A stretch of DNA of 64,000 nt from DZBG01 sp049241565 (GTDB taxonomy: Bacteria; Bdellovibrionota; Bacteriovoracia; Bacteriovoracales; Bacteriovoracaceae), in NCBI GenBank assembly GCA_049241565.1, contig JBMLQL010000040.1, forward strand, positions 24,366-88,365. The letters are read 5' to 3'. Made by a program: the position numbers and the translations under genes. Positions 1-7,790 of this stretch are shown in pieces; within the stretch, counting starts at the first letter, position 1, and each line of letters opens with the position of its first letter. Below the pieces are notes generated by a model, which did no database searches, was not told where the DNA came from, and worked only from the letters and a program-made list of their open reading frames with translations.

Positions 1-218
1 CCCATAAGATTGATCACACCATCTACACCTTCAAAGGCCTTGGCATCTGGAAGCTCGTTGGTATCGGCCCATTGGAAATACTTGCATTCAGATCCGAGCG
101 TCAGTGCCGCTTTTGGGATATTACGAGTAAGAACAACAACCTCATCACCAGCTTCTAATAATTGGCGAACAACAACTTTTCCAACAAACCCTGTGGCCCC
201 AGTGACTAATACTTTCAT
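1..218 (-). CDS. NAD-dependent epimerase/SDR, TIGR01777-like (partial, N-terminus only)
   Basis: Only the first 72 codons lie in the window; the rest runs off the left edge. The reading begins MKVLVTGATGFVGK, the glycine-rich Rossmann nucleotide-binding loop (GxxGxxG) of extended short-chain dehydrogenases, followed by a second strand ending VVVLTRN and later GVDGVINLMG. This pattern fits the TIGR01777/YfcH branch of NAD(P)-dependent epimerases, whose substrate is unknown. The start is supported by an AGGAAGG Shine-Dalgarno sequence a few bases upstream. It diverges from the MerR-type regulator at 378. Genes of this branch often sit beside LitR/CarH-type regulators and flavoproteins in light or singlet-oxygen clusters, so shared control is a reasonable inference. 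It could also be another atypical SDR. Confidence 0.8.
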   Translation of the reverse strand, partial: MKVLVTGATGFVGKVVVRQLLEAGDEVVVLTRNIPKAALTLGSECKYFQWADTNELPDAKAFEGVDGVINLM

Positions 219-262
219 AGACCTTCCTCAGATAAAAAATAGAAATACTATAACAACGATTA

Positions 263-280
263 CACCTTCTTATAAAGGTG
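263..280. promoter_or_regulatory. Inverted repeat in divergent promoter region
   Basis: CACCTT and AAGGTG are separated by six bases (CTTATA) in the 159-base gap between the SDR gene and the regulator. It could be an operator or part of the SDR leader. No T-tract follows, so it does not look like a terminator. Seen directly; function unknown. Confidence 0.3.
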
Positions 281-314
281 AAACACAGAAAAATCTAGAT
301 GTTACCTGCCGTTT

Positions 315-353
315 TTGAACAAATATTGAACACGGTACTCCTTTCACTACTAT
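315..353 (+). promoter_or_regulatory. Probable merR-family promoter with 11-bp-phased direct repeat
   Basis: TTGAACA occurs at 315-321 and again at 326-332, exactly 11 bp apart. The second copy supplies a good -35 (TTGAAC, 326-331); 16 bp later is TACTAT (348-353) as -10, about 25 bases before the regulator's start codon. Head-to-tail 11-bp repeats are how CarH-type MerR tetramers bind DNA (established for Thermus CarH), and the regulator encoded just downstream is of that architecture. Autorepression by occlusion of the -35 is inferred. Confidence 0.5.
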
Positions 354-377
354 TGCCCCTCTGAACACGAGATAACT

Positions 378-1340
378 ATGCTTATGGAACAAGACACAAA
401 AACCTCTGACCCTAAGTATTTTAATATCCAAATGGCCGCAGAACTCAGCGGCTTAAGCGCCCACACCATCAGGGCCTGGGAGAAACGCTATCAGGCCCTC
501 ACTCCCGAGCGTGCTGAAAATGGGAGACGCCTCTATTCTAACCGCGAGGTGGAAAGACTGACTGTCCTCTCTCAATTGACTCGTCTTGGGAGCTCTATTG
601 GGCAGATTGCGAGGCTTCCGGATGAGGAGTTAAATGAAATATATTTAAAGCTATCCCAATCAAAAGATCGTCAGCAAAAGGTCTCTTTTGTTCAGGGGCC
701 TATAAACTTAGAGCAAAGTCTTTATCGTCTTCTCGATGCGTTAAAGTCTTATCAAATGGATTTAATCTCAGGTGAACTTGAACAACTCAAGCAAACAGTT
801 TCGCCTCGAGAAATCGTTTTTAATATTTATATCCCGATGTTCATTGAAGTCGAAAAATTGAAAAAGCTCAATATTCTAGGTCAGGCGCAATTTCAGGCGC
901 TGGAAGCAGTCATGAAGTTTCATGCAGGGAATATTATTTATTCTTATTATGAGAAGAAAGTAAAATCGAGATCAAAGGTGGCCCTGACTTCCTTAGAGGG
1001 AGATCATCAATCATCGACTCTCCTCCTCTCAACACTATTATGCTGCCACCACCATATGAATTTTTTCTATCTTAATAATAATCTTCCTACCCACTCTATT
1101 ATCGAGGCCGCCAAAGCCATTGAAACAACGATCCTCATCCTTTCGGTGGAGGAGTCACATATTCAAAGGCCAGATTTTACTCAAACCATCAATCATCTCT
1201 CGACTCAGTTGGGTGAGAAAATTAAAATTTGGCTTGTGAGCAAAAATTCAGGTGAAAATATTTTTACTGGGCCATGGAAAAATGTAGAATATCTCAAAGA
1301 TCTTGAAACTTTAGATCTTTATCTTGGAAAACTTGTATGA
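378..1340 (+). CDS. MerR-family regulator, CarH/LitR-like, with degenerate B12-binding region
   Basis: The N-terminal 65 residues are a MerR winged helix (FNIQMAAELSGLSAHTIRAW, then EKRY and NGRRLYS). A helical segment (about 105-195) and a Rossmann-like segment (about 200-300) follow, in the order used by CarH/LitR photoreceptors, which bind adenosylcobalamin and repress light-induced genes. The cofactor residues look lost: the Trp-x9-Glu-His of the helical cap has no counterpart, and the loop that normally reads ExHxxG is EGDHQSS, keeping a histidine but not the glycine. It may therefore sense something else or nothing. The stop overlaps the next start (ATGA), so it is translationally coupled to the flavoprotein. 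The start codon has only a weak GAGA ribosome site; an in-frame ATG two codons later is the alternative. Confidence 0.8.
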   Translation: MLMEQDTKTSDPKYFNIQMAAELSGLSAHTIRAWEKRYQALTPERAENGRRLYSNREVERLTVLSQLTRLGSSIGQIARLPDEELNEIYLKLSQSKDRQQKVSFVQGPINLEQSLYRLLDALKSYQMDLISGELEQLKQTVSPREIVFNIYIPMFIEVEKLKKLNILGQAQFQALEAVMKFHAGNIIYSYYEKKVKSRSKVALTSLEGDHQSSTLLLSTLLCCHHHMNFFYLNNNLPTHSIIEAAKAIETTILILSVEESHIQRPDFTQTINHLSTQLGEKIKIWLVSKNSGENIFTGPWKNVEYLKDLETLDLYLGKLV

Positions 1341-2254
1341 CCAAAACATTCACTGACATCCTGATCATCGGAGCTGGGATCAGTGGAATACATTTGGCCA
1401 ATCTCATAAAGTTGTCACACAAAAAAATCCTTCTCATTGATAAGGCCAAAGGTCTTGGTGGACGCTTGGCCACAAGACGAGTGAACGATCTCGGTATCGA
1501 TCACGGTCTTCAATACTTTAAAGAATCAGAAGAAATAACGACTCATCTCCAAGAATGGAGTCGCAAAGGCTGGCTCACTCACGTGGAGCAAGGTTTCGTT
1601 TCACCACTTGGGATGACTTCGCTTATTAAAAAGATGGCCGATGGCCTTGATATTCTGAAGTCTCAAAGGGCGAGTCGAATCTATCAAGACAAACAATGGA
1701 TTGTTGAAACTGATGAAGGTATGGTGATTGAGGCCCAAACAGTCATTCTCACTGCTCCTCTTCCTCAGGCCAGTGAACTTCTCAGTGCCAGTATGCTTAT
1801 CCCTTTTGGTCTCTCTAATATCCTTAAAGATTATCAGTATGATAAATCTCTTCTCGGTATTTTTGTGGCCGATAATATTCCTGCTCATTTGAAGTCTTTT
1901 GAAAAAGAGGGAAATCAACTTATTCTCATGCGTGAGAAGAATCTTTATCCCCAGGCATTCCTGTATATTTTGAGTCCTGAAAGAACAGAGGAAATCTATT
2001 CTCAATCAGATCATCGCTGTTTAGAGATTATTCAAAAACAAGCTCTCAGTGATATTAAAATGGATTTAGCTTTTACTCACGCTGAGCTCAAGAGATGGAG
2101 ATATGCCAAGGCCAGAACGGCCCTCGCCTCTCCCTTTTTAGAAGTACAAAAAAATCTCTTTCTCATCGGTGATAGTTTCCTTTCCCCTGATGTGACAGGT
2201 TCAATCCTCTCTGCGGAAGCACTTGCTCATCATCTCTTCCCTAATCTCGAGTAA
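1337..2254 (+). CDS. Renalase-like FAD/NAD(P)-dependent amine oxidase
   Basis: A 305-residue flavoprotein. It opens with the dinucleotide-binding signature IIGAGISGIHLA (residues 10-21), then LLIDKAKGLGGRLATRR, where GGR(L/M)ATRR is characteristic of the renalase-like family that binds FAD non-covalently and oxidises reduced nicotinamide or amine substrates. A C-terminal LFLIGDSF segment closes the FAD fold. No signal peptide, so it is cytoplasmic. The start overlaps the stop of the regulator by four bases, so the two form an operon. Such flavoproteins are common partners of photolyase/LitR or ChrR clusters, which suggests a role in photo-oxidative stress; no photolyase is visible here, though the left edge is truncated. 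The exact substrate cannot be told. Confidence 0.8.
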   Translation: MTKTFTDILIIGAGISGIHLANLIKLSHKKILLIDKAKGLGGRLATRRVNDLGIDHGLQYFKESEEITTHLQEWSRKGWLTHVEQGFVSPLGMTSLIKKMADGLDILKSQRASRIYQDKQWIVETDEGMVIEAQTVILTAPLPQASELLSASMLIPFGLSNILKDYQYDKSLLGIFVADNIPAHLKSFEKEGNQLILMREKNLYPQAFLYILSPERTEEIYSQSDHRCLEIIQKQALSDIKMDLAFTHAELKRWRYAKARTALASPFLEVQKNLFLIGDSFLSPDVTGSILSAEALAHHLFPNLE

Positions 2255-2311
2255 AATACTCAAGGCTAAAATATTTAGTGCATCATTTCTGTCTTAAGAG
2301 ATAATAAAGTG

Positions 2312-3430
2312 ATGAAACTAGGAATCGTCTTAACAGGTGGTGGGGCAAGAGCAGCTTATCAAGTAGGAGTTCTTCGCGCCCTTTACGAAATTAGTCATAA
2401 ACACAGACATCTTCTTGATGTGATCACAGGAAATTCTGCAGGGGCCATTAATGCCACTTATATTGCGAGCAATGCTGGTGATTGGGGACTGGCCACAGAA
2501 GCTCTCATTGAGATGTGGAGAAGTCTCACGCCTCATCAAGTCTTCGATTTAAGAAAAAGATCTCTGACTAGTCTTGGAGTGAAATGGGTGGCCGGGACAA
2601 TGTTCGGAGGGATGACAAAGTCTGGAAGTAATATGAATCACCTCCTCGACACAAACCCTCTTCGTCATCTTCTGACAGAAAAAATTGACTTCATCAAATT
2701 GAATAAAAATATTTTAGATGGTGTGGTTGAAGGACTTGCTCTTTCAACCACAAACTATACCTCTGGTTCAAGTGTTGTTTTTTATAATTCACATCACCAG
2801 ATTAATGACTGGGCACGATCTGATCGCTTTTCAGTTCGTACCCCTATCGGTATTGATCACTTAATGGGATCAGCTGCTATTCCTTTCTTCTTTCCACCAG
2901 AAAAAATCGGAGAGAGTTATTTTGGAGATGGATGTGTCAGACAGACCACTCCTTTCTCTCCTGCGATCCATTTAGGGGCCGATAAAATTATTGGCATTGG
3001 AATTCGTCACCCTCATCCTAAAGATAAAATTCGTCATCTTGCTTTTTCTCCAGTGGGTGAGCCAACTATTGGTCAAATTGCTGGAGTCATGCTGAATGCC
3101 ATTTTCCTCGACTCAATGGAAGCTGATTACGAGCGAATGAAAAGAATCAATGAACTGATCGAAAAACAACCAGAACCATTATTTAAACAGATCCCCGTTT
3201 TTATGATTAGACCTTCTCGAGATTTAGGAAAGATGACAGAAAAGCTTAACCAAGAACTTCCTGGGAAACTTCGCTACTTACTTAAAGGGATTGGTGTTTC
3301 AGATACTGAAGGGCTAGATCTTTTAAGTTATCTGGCTTTTGATAATAGCTATACAGAACCGCTGATAGAGCTAGGCCGTCAGGACACACTCGATCAGCAG
3401 GATCTGGTTTTAGAATTTATTGCTTCCTAA
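2312..3430 (+). CDS. Patatin-like phospholipase
   Basis: A 372-residue patatin-family lipid acyl hydrolase. The oxyanion loop GGGARAAYQVG is at residues 9-19, the nucleophile elbow GNSAG at 40-44 (Ser42), and the catalytic Asp in GDG around residue 206, giving the Ser-Asp dyad of the family. There is no signal peptide, so it acts in the cytoplasm or is exported by an unusual route, as the ExoU and patatin toxins of other bacteria are. I chose the ATG at 2312 over the GTG one codon upstream because AAGAG precedes it. It converges on, and overlaps by 14 bases, the helicase gene on the other strand. Phospholipid turnover or prey-membrane attack are both plausible. Confidence 0.9.
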   Translation: MKLGIVLTGGGARAAYQVGVLRALYEISHKHRHLLDVITGNSAGAINATYIASNAGDWGLATEALIEMWRSLTPHQVFDLRKRSLTSLGVKWVAGTMFGGMTKSGSNMNHLLDTNPLRHLLTEKIDFIKLNKNILDGVVEGLALSTTNYTSGSSVVFYNSHHQINDWARSDRFSVRTPIGIDHLMGSAAIPFFFPPEKIGESYFGDGCVRQTTPFSPAIHLGADKIIGIGIRHPHPKDKIRHLAFSPVGEPTIGQIAGVMLNAIFLDSMEADYERMKRINELIEKQPEPLFKQIPVFMIRPSRDLGKMTEKLNQELPGKLRYLLKGIGVSDTEGLDLLSYLAFDNSYTEPLIELGRQDTLDQQDLVLEFIAS

Positions 3431-4754
3431 AATTTTTACGACTTGTCTTCTTATTGAAGCCTTTATTTCTGGCCCCCGCACTTGTTCCAGGTTGAGCGCG
3501 TGTTCCACGTCCCTTCCCTCTAAATGTTGCCGGAGTCACAGCTGCTCGCGCTTGCTCAACTTTCTTCTTGGCCGGAGCTTCTTTATCTTTAAACTTATTT
3601 TCTGGAATCACTGTTAAATTCAAATGCTTCTGATTACGAATAGATTCATTAATCTCATTAATCATCTTAGAATCATGAGAGGCCACAAGATTATAAACAA
3701 TCCCATGACGTCCACCACGGGCCACACGTCCACAACGGTGAAGATAATAAATCGCTGTTTTAGGAAGTCCATAATTCACAACCCAAACAAGATCTTTAAC
3801 ATCAATTCCTCGAGCAGCAATATCTGTGGCCACAAGAACTTGCGCTTTTCCGTCTCTAAAAGATTTAATCGCCGATTCTCTTTCTTTAGCATCAAGATCG
3901 CCGTGAATCAGACGAACCTTAAGCTTTGGCATCTTCTCTGAAAGATATTTAAAAAGTTCATCCGCTTGATTTTTTTGGTTCGTGAAAATAATACCACGGC
4001 CTTTCGCCTCTTTTTCAAGAAACATTTTAACCACCATATTCTTCTCAGCAGGAGTCACTTTCACATTGAATGTATCAATACGAGTTTGTGTCGCATGAGA
4101 ACTTCCAAAATAAGCTTTCTCAAAATTAATCGTTGGGAATTTATCGATGATATATTCTTCAACAAGTGGAGGCATTGTTGCTGTAAAAAATCCAATCTGA
4201 GTATGATTTAAATCAAAATGCTCGATCACAAAATCAAGGTCTTTCTTAAATCCCATTTCTAAAAGATTATCTGCTTCATCAAAAATAACCATTTGAAGTT
4301 GATTGAAACTCAATTCATTTCTCGCTAGGGCCGAGCGAATACGTGTGGGCGTGGCCACCAGAACTTCATAAGTTTCACTGGCCGTTGTCTTCACTTTTGA
4401 AATGGTTGTTCCGCCTGTGAGAGATCTCACACGAAATTTTGAATGGTGAGAAATATCTTTAAACACTTGATGAATTTGAGTCGCAAGCTCACGAGTCGGA
4501 GAAATGACAAGGGCCACTGGAGCACAACGAGTTTCATTTTTTGTCCCTTGAGCTTCACGCTTTTTGATTTTATCCACAATCGGTAGAGCGTAGGCGAGAG
4601 TCTTTCCAGATCCAGTCTCGGCCAAAACAATCATTGATTTCCGATTAAGCATCTCAGGAATCACCTTCTTTTGTACCGCCGTTGCCGTTTTGTAACCCTG
4701 CTCTTTAAAAAAAGCCTCAAGTGAGGGGTGAATACTTTCTGCTAAAAAACCCAT
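3417..4754 (-). CDS. DEAD-box ATP-dependent RNA helicase
   Basis: 445 residues with the full superfamily 2 motif series: Q motif (TAVQKKVIP), Walker A AETGSGKT, PTRELA, TGG, ATPTR, DEAD, TAT (usual SAT), IIFTNQ, ARGID and HRCGRVAR. These drive ATP-dependent local unwinding of RNA. The last 60 or so residues are basic and low in complexity (rich in Lys, Arg, Gly, Ala), a typical RNA-binding tail. Cytoplasmic, probably for ribosome assembly or cold-shock mRNA remodelling, by analogy with RhlE/CsdA; the sequence alone does not fix which subfamily. Its 3' end overlaps the patatin gene by 14 bases, and its start diverges from the barrel-protein gene. Confidence 0.95.
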   Translation of the reverse strand: MGFLAESIHPSLEAFFKEQGYKTATAVQKKVIPEMLNRKSMIVLAETGSGKTLAYALPIVDKIKKREAQGTKNETRCAPVALVISPTRELATQIHQVFKDISHHSKFRVRSLTGGTTISKVKTTASETYEVLVATPTRIRSALARNELSFNQLQMVIFDEADNLLEMGFKKDLDFVIEHFDLNHTQIGFFTATMPPLVEEYIIDKFPTINFEKAYFGSSHATQTRIDTFNVKVTPAEKNMVVKMFLEKEAKGRGIIFTNQKNQADELFKYLSEKMPKLKVRLIHGDLDAKERESAIKSFRDGKAQVLVATDIAARGIDVKDLVWVVNYGLPKTAIYYLHRCGRVARGGRHGIVYNLVASHDSKMINEINESIRNQKHLNLTVIPENKFKDKEAPAKKKVEQARAAVTPATFRGKGRGTRAQPGTSAGARNKGFNKKTSRKNFRKQ

Positions 4755-4838
4755 ATATAAACTCCTAAACTACTTAAATGACTTAAAATAAAATTCTAAT
4801 GTCGAGTGATTCCCTCTGCAACTTCCGGCAAAGAAATC

Positions 4839-4866
4839 TTGATTCTTTTTTAATATTGAATAACTA
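4839..4866 (+). promoter_or_regulatory. Possible promoter of the barrel-protein gene
   Basis: TTGATT (4839-4844) and TAACTA (4861-4866) with a 16-bp AT-rich spacer lie upstream of the gene starting at 4929. In AT-rich DNA such matches are common, so this is tentative. Confidence 0.3.
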
Positions 4867-4928
4867 GCAATTCATTTAGAATGAAAAGGTCAAACTGGCA
4901 ACAAAAGTCCAAGGAAGGATCCCCAGCT

Positions 4929-6011
4929 ATGAAAAAGAAACTCACCCTATTTGCTCTGGCCACCCTCATCTCGCTGCCAGCGCATTCCCAGCTTTTTAAA
5001 ATTAAAATCACAGATTTCGGTAATCTTGATTCATCTCCAGCACTTAAGGCCGCTCTTGAAGCAGAAATTGCTAAAGCCGAAGCTGATATCAATAAAGATC
5101 TTCCTAGTGGAGACACGAGACGCTTAATGGAAGGAATGGCCGATTCTTCTGCCATCGCGGGTAAAGGGATTGGATCTGACTATGCTTCAGGGATGGAGGT
5201 CTTCCTTATTGGGGCCGGTGTTGGTGTTGGGGCTGATCTTGAAAAAGACAAGCAAACAGATTCTGATCTCTCCGGAGTTGGAGTTTCTCCTGGAATTATT
5301 ATTGGGGCCAATCTTGGCTTTATGGATGCTCAAAAAATTCTTGGTCTAGAGACAAACAAACTTAATATTTACCTAAGTGGGATGAGCTATGGCCTAGACC
5401 GCAAAATGGGAGATGGAGATAAGGATCAAATCGAAGCTGATCTTACATCTTTAGGATTTCATGTAAGCTATGACTGGATTAAAGGTAGTGGCTCAAAACT
5501 TTTTGGCTGGGGTGGAGTAAAATTGCACACTGGTTATGAATACAATAGTTCTAAATTCAGTTTTACATCAACCATTAACGAGCAAATTTCAGCCGAATCT
5601 GGAGGTATCACATTAAGTGGTAATGCCGTAGGAAAACCGAATGCCGAAATTGAAGTAACCACACATTCAATTCCAATAGAAATCTCTTCATCAGTACAAT
5701 TCCTTTATATACTTTCAATGTACGGTGGACTCGGCGTAGATTTTAACTTCGGTGAAGCTAAAGGTTCCGGTGCTCTGAACGCAGATGAGACGACTCTCAA
5801 TTGTACAGGTGCAGGCTGTGGTGCTATTGGTACTGTCAAAGTTCAACCCTCGGCCAATATCGATGGAAACGGAAAAGTAACTCCTATGTGGGGACGTGCT
5901 TTTCTAGGTCTTCAGATCAATCTTCCTTACACACGTATTTTTGTTCAAGCTGATAAGCCAGTGGGCAATGAAGTTATTGGGGCCACAGCTGGACTTCGCT
6001 TCGTTTACTAA
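4929..6011 (+). CDS. Outer-membrane beta-barrel protein (hypothetical)
   Basis: No named family recognised. The chosen start gives a clear Sec signal peptide (MKKKLTLFALATLISLPAHS) with AGGAAGG upstream; an in-frame ATG at 4881 would put 16 charged residues before it and is less likely. The mature part, about 340 residues, begins with a helical charged region and then becomes alternating, Gly- and aromatic-rich, ending GLRFVY. A C-terminal aromatic residue after alternating hydrophobics is the usual signal for insertion by the BAM complex. One CTGAGC-type Cys pair lies near residue 300, perhaps a loop disulfide. A strong terminator follows the stop immediately, so it is probably transcribed alone. 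Confidence 0.75.
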   Translation: MKKKLTLFALATLISLPAHSQLFKIKITDFGNLDSSPALKAALEAEIAKAEADINKDLPSGDTRRLMEGMADSSAIAGKGIGSDYASGMEVFLIGAGVGVGADLEKDKQTDSDLSGVGVSPGIIIGANLGFMDAQKILGLETNKLNIYLSGMSYGLDRKMGDGDKDQIEADLTSLGFHVSYDWIKGSGSKLFGWGGVKLHTGYEYNSSKFSFTSTINEQISAESGGITLSGNAVGKPNAEIEVTTHSIPIEISSSVQFLYILSMYGGLGVDFNFGEAKGSGALNADETTLNCTGAGCGAIGTVKVQPSANIDGNGKVTPMWGRAFLGLQINLPYTRIFVQADKPVGNEVIGATAGLRFVY

Positions 6012-6577
6012 TTTTTCTTAGTTCGATGTTTTTGATAAGGGCGGCCGAATGGTCGCCCTTTTTTTTTGATTTTACGGTAGTGATAAGGCGACATCACCCC
6101 ATAGGCCCAAAGCCCTATTCTTTTTTTCTGGGCCAATCTTTGTGAATGAATCCAAGAAGTTTTCTCTTGTTTCGAATTAAACTTTGAATAGAGATAAATA
6201 AAGCTGCATCCCTTTTCAACCATCAGCCTAGACACACTTTTTTGATGGATAAAAAGCTCTCCTAAAAGTCGCCCATACATATCTCTTTTTCCCCAAAGAA
6301 GCTCCACTGACTGAGCTTTGAGAATTCGATTGAGGCAGCGTCTTGAATAATCTCCTGCATCCCCTTTTTGAGTCAAAAAGGGCTGCCCCATTTCAGGAGC
6401 ATCAATAGGAGTAAGTCGGATCGATTCATGAAAACCGCCAAGGCTGGCCTTAATGGTATCTCCATCCCAGACTTTATATTCCAAGACCTTAATCTTCAAA
6501 GGCCAGAGGTCTGTAAGTTCTACTCGATTAAAGAAAAGGCCAGTCAAGGGCAGAAGAATTTGATAAAAGCGTTTCAT
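6008..6577 (-). CDS. Thermonuclease (staphylococcal nuclease-like) family protein
   Basis: 189 residues with the SNase fold. The catalytic set is intact: Arg54 in SIRLTPIDAPE, Glu62 in the same motif, and Arg103 in YGRLLGE, plus the calcium aspartates in VWDGDT (about 39-40) and IDAPE. It would cleave DNA or RNA to 3'-phospho products using calcium. The N-terminal 20 residues are hydrophobic and basic (RFYQILLPLTGLFF), suggesting a signal anchor or signal peptide and hence an envelope or secreted site of action. The C-terminal tail is very basic (KKKGRPFGRPY) and is encoded by DNA that also forms the terminator of the convergent gene. The last four bases overlap that gene. A role in degrading prey or environmental nucleic acid is inferred. 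Confidence 0.9.
   Translation of the reverse strand: MKRFYQILLPLTGLFFNRVELTDLWPLKIKVLEYKVWDGDTIKASLGGFHESIRLTPIDAPEMGQPFLTQKGDAGDYSRRCLNRILKAQSVELLWGKRDMYGRLLGELFIHQKSVSRLMVEKGCSFIYLYSKFNSKQEKTSWIHSQRLAQKKRIGLWAYGVMSPYHYRKIKKKGRPFGRPYQKHRTKKN
6037..6067 (+). terminator. Rho-independent terminator after barrel-protein gene
   Basis: A ten-pair stem (AAGGGCGGCC with GGTCGCCCTT, one G-U pair), a GAAT loop and a run of at least nine T. It serves the + strand gene ending at 6011 and lies wholly inside the 3' end of the nuclease gene on the other strand. Confidence 0.9.
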
Positions 6578-6647
6578 TCAATTTCCATAGTCGAAATGCT
6601 AAGGCCCTGGCCTTTAGAAAACAATATGACCGAAGGATATTTCAGTT

Positions 6648-7778
6648 ATGAACGTCAGATCAGAGATCAATAAAAATTTTAAATTTAAACTCGTTCACAA
6701 AGATAAATATTGTGGTGCTCGTGCCGGAATTATCAGTACTCCTCATGGTGATATTGAAACTCCTGTATTTATGCCAGTGGGAACCCATGGAGCGATTAAG
6801 GCCCTACAGCCTAAAGAGCTTGTGGATCTTGATATTCAAATCTTACTCTCCAATACCTACCATCTTCATTTAACTCCAGGCTCTGAGCTCATCGCGAAGG
6901 CCGGAGGTCTTCATAAGTTTATGGGATGGGATAGACCGATTCTGACAGACTCGGGTGGATTTCAGGTTTTCTCTCTTCAAAAAAATTCTATCACTGAAGA
7001 AGGGGCCAATTTTAAAGGGGCCAAGGGAGAAAATATTCTTCTTACTCCTGAAACATCGATTCAGATTCAGCAGAATCTTGGTTCAGATATCATGATGGCC
7101 TTTGATGAGTGTATTCCCTATCCGGCCACTGAAAAATATGTTGAGAATTCTATCGCGAGAACTCATCGCTGGCTTGATCGTTGTATTGAGTCTTGGAAAA
7201 ATCCTAATCAGGCCCTCTTTGGAATTATCCAAGGTGGTGTTTATGATAAATACCGTAAAATCTGTATGGAAGAAGTGACTAAAAGAGATCTTCCTGGTTA
7301 CGCCATTGGTGGAGTCTCTGTAGGTGAAGGAGCCGAACATATGGAGCAAGTGGTGAAGTATACCGCTCCTATTATGCCAGCCGACAAACCACGTTATGTG
7401 ATGGGCGTGGGTCTTCCGGAAGATCTCATGATGATCTGGGAGCACGGAGTGGATATGAGTGACTGTATCATTCCAACCAAGTACGCTCGCGGTGGAACGA
7501 TGTTCACAAATCGCGGAAAAATCAGAATCGAGCATAAAAACTACCGCCGTGACTTTTTCCCGATTGAACCTAATCTTAAGGATTATGTTAATACAAATTT
7601 TTCTCGCGCCTATATTAAGCATTTGTTTGATTCAAATGAGATTTTAGGCCAGATTCTTGCGACGGCCCATAATATTGCCTTCTATAAATCTCTTGCTGTT
7701 CGCGCTCGAGAGGCTATTTTAGAGGATCGCTACCTTGAATTTAAAAATGAGTTTCTCAGTAACTACAAAAAAGACTAA
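6648..7778 (+). CDS. tgt: tRNA-guanine (queuine) transglycosylase lacking the zinc cysteines
   Basis: 376 residues, the usual length. It exchanges guanine 34 of GUN-anticodon tRNAs for preQ1 in queuosine synthesis. Visible hallmarks: DSGGFQVFSL (acid/base Asp101), FDECIPYPA, GIIQGGVY, GGVSVGEG, GVGLPEDL, and the nucleophile in MSDCIIPTKYARGG (Asp271). The oddity is the structural zinc site: the family's CxCxxC just before N(Y/F)SRAY is replaced here by NLKDYVNT (about 308-315), with Leu, Asp and Asn where cysteines belong; only the histidine partner (His341, in ATAHN) remains. The protein is otherwise complete and in frame, so the fold is probably stabilised without zinc. GAAGGA precedes the start; an ATG six codons upstream is a weaker alternative. 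It is probably active, but this is not proven. Confidence 0.93.
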   Translation: MNVRSEINKNFKFKLVHKDKYCGARAGIISTPHGDIETPVFMPVGTHGAIKALQPKELVDLDIQILLSNTYHLHLTPGSELIAKAGGLHKFMGWDRPILTDSGGFQVFSLQKNSITEEGANFKGAKGENILLTPETSIQIQQNLGSDIMMAFDECIPYPATEKYVENSIARTHRWLDRCIESWKNPNQALFGIIQGGVYDKYRKICMEEVTKRDLPGYAIGGVSVGEGAEHMEQVVKYTAPIMPADKPRYVMGVGLPEDLMMIWEHGVDMSDCIIPTKYARGGTMFTNRGKIRIEHKNYRRDFFPIEPNLKDYVNTNFSRAYIKHLFDSNEILGQILATAHNIAFYKSLAVRAREAILEDRYLEFKNEFLSNYKKD

Positions 7779-7790
7779 ACTTTTATGTAG

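Noticed and set aside
10..318. Open frame of 102 codons on the + strand at the left edge
   Set aside because: It lies opposite the SDR gene, whose family signature on the minus strand is clear, and has a Thr/Ser-rich, non-protein-like composition.
1601..2005. 134-codon open frame on the minus strand
   Set aside because: Antisense to the renalase-like gene, which has clear FAD motifs; no ribosome site or family likeness.
6160..6180. TTCGAAT resembling the T-loop of a tRNA
   Set aside because: No clover-leaf around it and it lies in the SNase coding frame; no other tRNA-like GGTTCRA box was found in any gap.
7083..7622. 179-codon open frame on the minus strand
   Set aside because: Opposite the catalytic core of tgt; a long shadow frame due to codon bias.
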